A model generated the notes under the pieces. It was not told the DNA's origin, did not search any database, and saw only the letters and a list, made by a program, of their open reading frames with translations. A program made the position numbers and the translations under genes. Of a DNA stretch of 10,564 nt, positions 5,213 through 10,564 are shown piece by piece. Position 1 is the first letter of the stretch. Each line of letters opens with the position of its first letter. The stretch comes from Methanobacteriota archaeon (GTDB lineage: Archaea > Thermoplasmatota > Poseidoniia > Poseidoniales > Poseidoniaceae). The stretch is taken from contig PBUZ01000006.1 of assembly GCA_002728035.1 (NCBI GenBank), forward strand, positions 35,812 to 46,375. The letters run 5' to 3'.

Positions 5213-7750
5213 CTACTCAAGTATGGCTACACCTTCGTTCGCCTTGAAGATTATCTTGCACGCCGGGCACCGTACCGAACCCTCGTACGAGGCGGGAATG
5301 CGAAGCGTTTGTTGGCAATCGGGACAACCGATTTCGATTTTCCCATCGCTCGTTTTCTTGGCGCTTGCCTCTTTCTGGGCGGGTTCTTCAGTGGATTCTT
5401 CGGTCGTTTCTTCTGGCTCCGGAGCCGTTGTGGTTTGAGACTCAACCTCAAACTTGTGTGCACAATCTGGGCAACCCACCGAACCGGAATAACTGACTGG
5501 AACACGAAGGCGTCGTTCACATTCTGGACAAGCAATCTCTCGCTTTTCTTCAGGATTACTTGCGGCACTCCCTCCTGAAGATGGGCGCGACACTTGCTTC
5601 TTTTGCGAGGGCGTGCGAGTGGATTGCTGCTGAAGGCGTAATCGAACGACCAAGACGGCGCCCAATCCCAAGAGCAGACCCCACACCATGGCGCCAAAGG
5701 GCCATTCTGTGGTGGACTCAACAACCGTCTGTCCCGAAGTGTAGCTCACCTCCTCGGTGACCACGGTCTCCTCGATGTCCCACATCGCTTTCAGAGCCAC
5801 CGTCGAACCCTTTGGCCAAGCGATGGTCACGGTTTGGAGCACCGAAGATTCACCGTCCCAATCTGGAGATTCAAATTGGGTCAAAATCGTACCGTAAGCA
5901 TCGACCAACCAGACCTCTCCTGTCGCATCGCTTAAGGGTCCCGATTGCAGGAACGTGAGTTGCAATTCCACTTCGTCGTCGAGTACAGGCCGTAATGGGT
6001 TGGTTGTTTGAGCAAACTCAACACGATACAGCGTTGCTTCAGACGGGAAGTTGGTCGAAAGCATGAGCGGCCCCGGTCCGATCACCCAATCCACGGGTTC
6101 AATCGAAACAACGAGTTTTTCCGCAGACACATCACCAAATGCGTGTTGTTGCTCATAAAGGCCGGAATGGAGTTCAATGGTGTATTCTTGAAGGTAAACC
6201 GTGGCATCTCCAGTTTCATAACCCACACGAACGAGCACATCTCTTGAGCGGCCCTCGTCAAGGTGAAGACCAAGCGTGAAATGAACCCCTGTATCTGGAT
6301 CGTTGCCCACTCCATTGGCCATGATCTGAATCGATTGTTGGGGGCGTATCGAGTACAATGCATTGCCTGAACTGGTCCCACTCACCACACCATCATCGCT
6401 TTCGATGGCCCAATCCACAGACACCTCTCCCTCAGAGAGGACCTGTACACTTGCAGTGAGTTCTCCCGCAGAACCACGCTTCATGTCCACCCATGCCCCA
6501 GGCGAAGATGTACCGTCAACCGAGAGAACGAGTCGGGCTCTTCCATCGAGTTCACCGATGTTCCGCATCAGTATATTGGCAGACATGATGTCGCCTTTGT
6601 GCCATGGGCCACCGTTGAGCGATGGAGAGACGGACCCTGCGGATTCAAACACAGCAGATGGCATCTCGATGTCGAGTTCCATGGGGAAGGTTGACGAAGC
6701 GTCGACTCGCATTCCTTCGAGCGTGCAGATCATGGTCATTGGACGGGCGATCATGCTGAACGATTGCGTCGCTGTCGAATTGGCATTCAAGGCCATCGTT
6801 GCATTCAGCACCTCCAACCCCCCACCGGTGCATACGACGCGCCCGTTGAAAGCCACGGTGGCATTGTTCCAAAGCGTGAGGTTCAGGTCAAGCATTTGCC
6901 CTGCTTGAACCGATGCTGCGTTGGAACTGAGTTCACCTTCGAGGTGCGGAAGAGGCGGTGGTTGGATGTCGATGGTGCCGTTGAGTTGGTGAACGCCATC
7001 AGCCCCCACAAGGTTTCCAGTGAGGTTCAGCCACCACGTCAATTGACCTTCGACCATCGCGAGGGAAGGTGAAAACGAAAACACCTCGGAGGTGGTTGCA
7101 AGAACACTTGCATTGGATTCATTGGATGCTTCTTGGCCGTTCGCATCCCGGAGATGGAACGAAACGGTACCGTTCCAATCAACATCTCCGTCATTGACCA
7201 ACGGAAACTCAACACGGAGGAAATCACCGTCGTGAACGGTGAGGTTGCTCGTTGAGAGGCCTTGTGCATCCACGCCCTGTGCCGTTACACTGGACTCACC
7301 GGCAAAAGAAATGGAAAGCGGACGAAGTTGTTGAACCGTTCGAGAGATTGATGTTTGCTGCGTGGTGCTGTTCACGCCGACATCACCGAGCAGTGTTACG
7401 ACCACCTCGCTGTACCCCAAGGGCATGTTGGAGAGGCTGATGGTAATGTTTCGTACTTCATTGGCAGAAAGCTGGGGCACACTCAACGATTGGTTTGAAT
7501 GAACCGCTCCTTCGAGCGAAAGAACGGCTGTTTCGACAGACACATTCGCCGATTGTCCTGCCCCCTCGTGAAGTTCAACAGTGAATTCCAATTCGCTTCC
7601 GAAGAAGGTCGTCGTGTTGGTCAAACCGAACGACGGTTCATCGATCAGAACGGTTCCAGATTGCGCCTGAACAAGCGGCAGCGTGGACAAGCAGAGAAGA
7701 ACAACCAGCAGGAAAGAGAGGGTCCCCTCCCGCTCACGCCATTCTCCCAT
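5213..7750 (-). CDS. Secreted Ig-like surface protein with C-terminal TM anchor and two cytoplasmic zinc ribbons
   Basis: 845 aa from ATG 7750. A signal peptide is evident: charged N-region, hydrophobic core about 11-26, likely cleavage after VQA (29). The ectodomain 30-682 is Ser/Thr/Val-rich, beta-strand-like and appears to contain several Ig/CARDB-like modules (for example LVNDGDVDWNGTVSFHL near 184-200). All 15 N-x-S/T sequons lie between residues 45 and 326, none in 327-682. One TM helix spans 683-703 (WPFGAMVWGLLLGLGAVLVV), followed by RLRLQQQ and a basic stop-transfer stretch, so the C-terminus is inside. Two zinc-ribbon motifs follow: C741, C744, C760, C763 and C809, C812, C828, C831, both C-x2-C-x15-C-x2-C with a shared LR[VI]P.SY.GSV core, joined by a Glu/Thr-rich linker. 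The frame extends to 7933, but that part overlaps the divergent gene and precedes the signal peptide. The family is unrecognised; a surface receptor or structural role is inferred. Confidence 0.86.
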   Translation of the reverse strand: MGEWREREGTLSFLLVVLLCLSTLPLVQAQSGTVLIDEPSFGLTNTTTFFGSELEFTVELHEGAGQSANVSVETAVLSLEGAVHSNQSLSVPQLSANEVRNITISLSNMPLGYSEVVVTLLGDVGVNSTTQQTSISRTVQQLRPLSISFAGESSVTAQGVDAQGLSTSNLTVHDGDFLRVEFPLVNDGDVDWNGTVSFHLRDANGQEASNESNASVLATTSEVFSFSPSLAMVEGQLTWWLNLTGNLVGADGVHQLNGTIDIQPPPLPHLEGELSSNAASVQAGQMLDLNLTLWNNATVAFNGRVVCTGGGLEVLNATMALNANSTATQSFSMIARPMTMICTLEGMRVDASSTFPMELDIEMPSAVFESAGSVSPSLNGGPWHKGDIMSANILMRNIGELDGRARLVLSVDGTSSPGAWVDMKRGSAGELTASVQVLSEGEVSVDWAIESDDGVVSGTSSGNALYSIRPQQSIQIMANGVGNDPDTGVHFTLGLHLDEGRSRDVLVRVGYETGDATVYLQEYTIELHSGLYEQQHAFGDVSAEKLVVSIEPVDWVIGPGPLMLSTNFPSEATLYRVEFAQTTNPLRPVLDDEVELQLTFLQSGPLSDATGEVWLVDAYGTILTQFESPDWDGESSVLQTVTIAWPKGSTVALKAMWDIEETVVTEEVSYTSGQTVVESTTEWPFGAMVWGLLLGLGAVLVVRLRLQQQSTRTPSQKKQVSRPSSGGSAASNPEEKREIACPECERRLRVPVSYSGSVGCPDCAHKFEVESQTTTAPEPEETTEESTEEPAQKEASAKKTSDGKIEIGCPDCQQTLRIPASYEGSVRCPACKIIFKANEGVAILE

Positions 7751-7841
7751 GCACCTGCGTGATTCTCGTGGTTCTTCACCTTCGCGTTGAAAGAATGCGA
7801 GAGGGGTTGATTCTTTTACGTTGAAGACTCCCCCGAAAACG
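7751..7841. promoter_or_regulatory. Divergent intergenic region with inverted repeat (candidate promoter/operator)
   Basis: This 91-base spacer must carry the promoters for the minus-strand run (start 7750) and the plus-strand cluster (start 7842). It contains an exact inverted repeat AAAGAAT (7790-7796) / ATTCTTT (7810-7816), whose arm centres are 20 bases apart, about two helical turns. T/A-rich stretches near 7810-7818 could serve as a TATA-like element for either direction, but no clear TTTAWA box or BRE is present. The repeat is not the DtxR consensus. Promoter function follows from position, not from a strong motif. Confidence 0.4.
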
Positions 7842-8267
7842 ATGGAGGCAGGCGAACTTCTCTTGGTCACGCCCGAGGACATGGTTCTTGCCATCCTCAA
7901 ACGCCGCGAGGCGATGGCGACAAAACTTCCCAAGGAGCTTGCAGCACGGACCGAAGAAAATGACCGAGCCTATGCCTTGGCAAGGGAGGCGAAAACCCAC
8001 CTCGAATCCTTACCTGAGGACGATGAGAACCGGGAAAAGGCGCTTGCTGCCTATGAGGAAAACGAAGCGTTCCGAAGGCGGACAGCATCGAGGCTTCAAG
8101 TCGTCAAAAATTCAATCGCTGACCAAGAAGAAGCGCTCGCCTTCTGGAAATCCATGCAAGAAGGAGATTTTGGTCATCTTCTGGATGACGCTGAACGTGT
8201 CAGAGAGGGAGGCTCCTCGAGTTATGCCCGTGCGAAGAAACAGGCTACGAAGGAGGGGCAATCGTGA
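7842..8267 (+). CDS. Charged helical (coiled-coil-like) protein, unknown function
   Basis: 141 aa from ATG 7842 (MEAGELLLVTPEDMVLAIL). An in-frame TTG at 7821 would add seven residues; neither start has a strong ribosome binding site, so the ATG is taken. The protein is soluble: a hydrophobic first helix about 3-22, then a long Glu/Lys/Ala-rich helical stretch about 23-110, probably coiled coil, broken near LESLPEDDENRE, and ending in a Ser/Lys-rich tail (about 123-141). No enzymatic motif was seen and I recognise no family. Its TGA overlaps the next gene's GTG by 4 bases (GTGA at 8264-8267), and AGGAGG just before (8251-8256) primes the next gene, so the two are translationally coupled and likely partners. 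It is the first gene of the plus-strand cluster, facing the surface-protein gene. Confidence 0.78.
   Translation: MEAGELLLVTPEDMVLAILKRREAMATKLPKELAARTEENDRAYALAREAKTHLESLPEDDENREKALAAYEENEAFRRRTASRLQVVKNSIADQEEALAFWKSMQEGDFGHLLDDAERVREGGSSSYARAKKQATKEGQS
8251..8256 (+). promoter_or_regulatory. Shine-Dalgarno site fixing the GTG start at 8264
   Basis: AGGAGG lies 7 bases before the GTG at 8264, inside the end of the upstream gene. It is among the strongest anti-16S matches in the window and decides this non-ATG start, indicating coupled translation of the two genes. Confidence 0.7.
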
Positions 8268-9112
8268 GCAGAAAGCCGTTGTTTGAGGATTTGCTCAACC
8301 TCCCTGTGGAAGAGGTGCAAGCGACCTACGAGGGTTTGCTCAACACCATCAAAACCCACGAAGAGGAGCGAAAGAAATTGTTCATCAACAAACGCATCCA
8401 CTCGGAGGCCATCAAGTTCGCCGTCAACAAGACGCCAAATCCTCCGTCCCTTGAGGGGAATGATGTTTCCGATGTGGTTCGGGTCGCTGTGGAGGAAAAG
8501 ATGGAGTTTGATGTGCTGATCGCTCAGCGCGATGATTTCGTCCAGCGTTTGGTGATTCCAAAGCACCGTGTTGAGTTGAACCTCAGCCAATTTTTTGAGC
8601 GCCTCACTCAAGACAAACATTACAGTGAAGCGCCGAGTTTAGCGAGTGAATTGGAAATGTTCTCCCGCTTCTTTGAACTCCAAGCCATGTTCGATGAATA
8701 CAAGGAACATGCAACCACACTGGCAGAACTTCGAACCGTGCGAACATCCCTCCTTGAACATGTCAAAACGATCAACAGAGAAGACCGAAAACTCGCACAA
8801 GAGTTGGCAAACAACAGCGAGAATTCTCGAAAGATGCGTCGCGAGGCAGGACGGCTGCGTTCTTTCCTCGAATCCCACGCCAACATTCCAACGCAACAAC
8901 TCCCTGCACCAACCGAGGAACTTAGCCAACGTCTTGCCTCCGGTCAGGCCCTCTCCATGGACGAATTTGCAGCCATGCTCGAGCACGGTGGTTTGACCGA
9001 CATCAAGAGCACGGGCGAAGAATCGAATCCACCCAAGCGGAAAAAGGCCAAACAGAGGAAAGCGGCTCCACGAAGAGGAAACATTGGGCACGGATCATCG
9101 AACAGAGCGTGA
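8264..9112 (+). CDS. Coiled-coil protein with DExAxML helix and basic tail, unknown function
   Basis: 282 aa from GTG 8264, supported by AGGAGG 7 bases upstream. It is soluble and mostly alpha-helical. Helices at about 5-55 (with a basic KKLFINKRIHSEAIKF stretch), 70-115 and 125-205, the last being the best coiled-coil candidate (SSLLEH-like and RKLAQELANN segments, then KMRREAGRLRSFLES). A Pro-rich break (about 208-218) is followed by a short helix (LSMDEFAAMLEHGGL at 230-244) and a Lys/Arg-rich tail (257-271). The short helix plus basic tail resembles the C-terminus of the coiled-coil protein at 1904-2929. No catalytic motif was found and the family is unrecognised. It overlaps the upstream gene by 4 bases and is followed closely by the acetyltransferase, so an operon is very likely. 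Confidence 0.82.
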   Translation: MSRKPLFEDLLNLPVEEVQATYEGLLNTIKTHEEERKKLFINKRIHSEAIKFAVNKTPNPPSLEGNDVSDVVRVAVEEKMEFDVLIAQRDDFVQRLVIPKHRVELNLSQFFERLTQDKHYSEAPSLASELEMFSRFFELQAMFDEYKEHATTLAELRTVRTSLLEHVKTINREDRKLAQELANNSENSRKMRREAGRLRSFLESHANIPTQQLPAPTEELSQRLASGQALSMDEFAAMLEHGGLTDIKSTGEESNPPKRKKAKQRKAAPRRGNIGHGSSNRA

Positions 9113-9116
9113 GCGC

Positions 9117-9635
9117 GTGGTTCAACTCACCTGGGTTCCCTGTTGTTCTCCAAACGACTTGACACCCACGCAAGTTGATGAAATCATCCAACTGTTTCTT
9201 CAAGAAACGGAAGAACGGTATGCGGAGGCTTCCGTGCGCCATCTCCCTATCCCCGTCTGGGGAGGGAACCTCAAACTCATCGATGCAGACGCACCTGCGC
9301 CCCAGCCCATTCTCGGCGTGATGTGGGCGACACCGTTCAAAGATGATATTGTCAGGGTCGCCGCATTGGTCATCGCCTCTGCTTACCAAGGCCGCGGACT
9401 TGGAGGGACTGCGTGGGACCGCATGAACCGCACGGCATGGTCCAACGGCTTTCGACATGTTCAGTTGGAAGTGAAAGCCGCCAATGAAAGGGCTCAACGG
9501 TTCTACCAAGCCCGTAACCTGACCATTCAACAACGTCTTGAGGGCTATTACCAATCGGGGTTAGGCTACATGATGCGAGGCCGACTTGCCCAACCTGAAG
9601 ACACCAAGCATTATTCACCCCGCCACCAAGGTTGA
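9117..9635 (+). CDS. GNAT-family N-acetyltransferase (RimI-like fold)
   Basis: Predicted acetyl-CoA-dependent acetyltransferase, 172 aa from GTG 9117. Motif A of the GNAT fold is visible: a beta strand (VRVAALVI) leading into AYQGRGLGGTAWDRM, where Q-x-x-G-x-G (about 91-96) forms the pyrophosphate-binding loop for acetyl-CoA. Motif B follows: LEVKAANERAQRFYQARNLT, with the N-x-x-A-x-x-F-Y pattern at about 123-130 typical of RimI-like enzymes. The substrate (protein N-terminus, lysine or small molecule) cannot be told. GTG 9117 sits 4 bases after the preceding stop. A TTG at 9084 with GAGG 5 bases before it would give 183 aa and overlap the upstream gene by 29 bases, and it remains possible. 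It lies within the tight plus-strand cluster, so acetylation of a neighbouring lysine-rich protein is an untested idea. Confidence 0.88.
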   Translation: MVQLTWVPCCSPNDLTPTQVDEIIQLFLQETEERYAEASVRHLPIPVWGGNLKLIDADAPAPQPILGVMWATPFKDDIVRVAALVIASAYQGRGLGGTAWDRMNRTAWSNGFRHVQLEVKAANERAQRFYQARNLTIQQRLEGYYQSGLGYMMRGRLAQPEDTKHYSPRHQG

Positions 9636-9638
9636 GGC

Positions 9639-9935
9639 ATGCTCGAGCGCCTCTTTGTGGACCTCGTGCAACATCAAGGCGTCATTGAGGCGACCTTGTT
9701 TGAATCGGATGGTTTCGTCTTGTACACCTCATCCACGAACGGTCGGCCACCTTCGCTCAGCACTTTCGAAGATTGCCGCAAAGCCATGGGCACAAACGAT
9801 ACGATGACGCTCGTGATGGAAGAGGGGTATGTTCTTCTGCGAAACACACCCCTCGGCATCCTTTCTGTGAAGTGCGAACGAGCGGCGAACCTTGGCAGCA
9901 TAAGGCTCACTTTGGATGCCATTTCTTGGACATAA
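9639..9935 (+). CDS. Small Roadblock/LC7-domain protein
   Basis: 98 aa, starting 3 bases after the acetyltransferase stop (ATG 9639). The predicted order helix-strand-strand-helix-strand-strand-strand-helix fits the Roadblock/LC7 fold: helix 2-12 (LERLFVDLVQHQ), strands GVIEATLFESDGFVLYTSS at 14-32, helix about 41-49, strands DTMTLVMEEGYVLLRNTPLG and ILSVKCE at about 54-80, and helix ANLGSIRLTLDAI at 83-95. The GV-x-x-A-x-L-x-x-x-DG-x-V start and the NLG-x-I-R-x-x-L end are characteristic of the family. It is shorter than the usual ~120 aa, but every element seems present. Roadblock proteins in bacteria (MglB) and archaea typically dimerise and act as platforms or regulators for small GTPases or larger complexes. 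No GTPase is in this window. It is last in the tight cluster, so it may scaffold the coiled-coil proteins encoded upstream (inference). Confidence 0.75.
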   Translation: MLERLFVDLVQHQGVIEATLFESDGFVLYTSSTNGRPPSLSTFEDCRKAMGTNDTMTLVMEEGYVLLRNTPLGILSVKCERAANLGSIRLTLDAISWT

Positions 9936-9978
9936 GTGCGCCATTTCTCACCTTGGTGGGTTGCTTGACCCCTATGAA

Positions 9979-9988
9979 GGATTAAATG
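9979..9988 (+). promoter_or_regulatory. Candidate TATA-like element for the terminal coiled-coil gene
   Basis: GGATTAAATG lies in the 117-base spacer between the Roadblock gene and ATG 10053. It is the only A/T-rich block there. Archaeal initiation about 25 bases downstream would give a leader of roughly 40 bases containing the hairpin at 10009-10035 and the GGTGAG site. Match to the TATA consensus is partial. Confidence 0.3.
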
Positions 9989-10008
9989 GGGGTGGTTGGT
10001 CGGCAAGG

Positions 10009-10035
10009 CTGGAAGACGGCGGGAGTCGTTTCCAG
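10009..10035 (+). repeat. Inverted repeat in the presumed 5' leader of the terminal gene
   Basis: CTGGAAGAC (10009-10017) pairs with GTC (10025-10027) and TTCCAG (10030-10035) with a two-base bulge, closing a loop of 7 bases. It ends just before the ribosome binding site GGTGAG (10040-10045). It may be a leader hairpin; no function is assigned. Confidence 0.3.
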
Positions 10036-10052
10036 ACCAGGTGAGATGAAGA

Positions 10053-10564
10053 ATGGCGGAACTCAAAGAACTTCTTGAAGAGCGACGAAAAATGGTTGAC
10101 AAAAAGGCAACGGAGCATCGCGAACTTCGAGACGGTTGGAATGAGAAAACCAAAGAATACACCTCTACACGCAACGAATTCAACAACGAAGTGCGAGAAC
10201 TCATCGTACAGGTTCGCGAGCAACGCGAACTCCGTGACAACATGAACGAAATGGTTCGCGAGAAAAAGAAACTCCGCGAAGAAGCCAACAAACTCGTGCG
10301 AGAGGCCAAAGACGCCATTCGTTCAACACAACCCGAACAACCGCAGCAATTCGACCGTCGAGGGCGCCCTATCCGCCCAGATACTGTTCAATCCCTCACC
10401 CGCACCATGGAACGCCTTGAGCGAGAGTTCGAACAAGGAAAGCACCAAGGGAAGAACGAACGAAAATACTTCAAGAAAATGAAGGAACTTAGCGCAAAGC
10501 GAAAGGCCCTCAAGGAAGCGCAATCGGCGACTGAAAATGCCGAAGGTAGCGGTGAACTTCGAGA
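10053..10564 (+). CDS. COG1340-like archaeal coiled-coil protein (3' truncated by window)
   Basis: Open frame from ATG 10053 to the window edge, 170 codons visible. GGTGAG at 10040-10045 lies 7 bases before the ATG, which settles the start. The whole visible part is highly charged coiled coil: R-[DN/E]-x-x-N units at residues 26, 40, 61 and 75 keep intervals of 14, 21 and 14 residues, the pattern typical of COG1340 proteins. A linker rich in Gln, Pro and Arg (about 92-109) is followed by a second helical part (VQSLTRTMERLEREFEQGK, then NERKYFKKMKELSAKRKAL), which matches the family's second half. No signal peptide or TM segment. It appears to be a distant paralogue of the protein at 1904-2929. 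Its function is unknown; proteins of this kind are sometimes annotated as phosphoserine phosphatase without support. The 117-base spacer suggests its own promoter. Confidence 0.82.
   Translation, partial: MAELKELLEERRKMVDKKATEHRELRDGWNEKTKEYTSTRNEFNNEVRELIVQVREQRELRDNMNEMVREKKKLREEANKLVREAKDAIRSTQPEQPQQFDRRGRPIRPDTVQSLTRTMERLEREFEQGKHQGKNERKYFKKMKELSAKRKALKEAQSATENAEGSGELR

Noticed and set aside
5009..5578. 189-codon plus-strand open frame opposite the regulator and the zinc-ribbon tail
   Set aside because: It crosses two well-supported minus-strand genes and has no domain signal.
7751..7933. Upstream extension of the surface-protein frame by 61 residues to 7933 (minus strand)
   Set aside because: The extra part overlaps the divergent gene at 7842-8267 and would bury the clear signal peptide 70 residues inside the protein.
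9003..9554. 183-codon open frame on the minus strand opposite the acetyltransferase
   Set aside because: It shows no recognisable motif, whereas the plus-strand frame has GNAT motifs A and B; treated as a shadow.

Overview
The window looks like chromosomal DNA from a planktonic marine euryarchaeon, most likely a Marine Group II (Poseidoniales/Thermoplasmatota) relative. The reasons are the archaeal-length PdxS with an extra helical insert, two coiled-coil proteins of the archaeal COG1340 type, a DtxR-family regulator with a FeoA-like tail, a signal-peptide Ig-like surface protein ending in zinc ribbons, and dense gene packing with GGAGG/GGTGA-type ribosome binding sites. The lineage is inferred from gene content, not from a marker gene. 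There is no rRNA, tRNA, CRISPR array, transposase or integrase.

Layout. Bases 1-543 (+) are the 3' part of pdxS (vitamin B6 synthesis). It converges with a six-gene minus-strand run from 7750 down to 544. In transcription order this run is: a large surface protein with a cytoplasmic tandem zinc-ribbon tail (5213-7750), a DtxR/MntR-type metal regulator (4536-5204), a five-TM membrane protein (2965-4503), a COG1340-like coiled-coil protein (1904-2929), a nucleotide-sugar pyrophosphorylase (836-1894) and a 77-aa helical protein (544-777). Gaps are about 8, 32, 35, 9 and 58 bases, so most or all of the run could be one transcript. A 91-base divergent spacer (7751-7841) with an inverted repeat separates it from a compact plus-strand cluster: two unrecognised helical/coiled-coil proteins overlapping by 4 bases, a GNAT acetyltransferase and a small Roadblock/LC7 protein (7842-9935). 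After a 117-base spacer a second COG1340-like coiled-coil gene starts at 10053 and runs off the window.

How the genes may work together (inference). The pyrophosphorylase could supply an activated sugar, and the surface protein carries 15 N-glycosylation sequons, all in its outer half. The surface protein joins an outside Ig-like region to inside zinc ribbons through one TM helix, beside a metal-responsive regulator and another membrane protein. That is compatible with an envelope or metal-homeostasis function. The plus-strand cluster may encode an intracellular assembly built on coiled coils and a Roadblock platform. No canonical defence system was found. The most unusual items are the surface protein with tandem zinc ribbons and the repeated use of coiled-coil proteins with basic tails.
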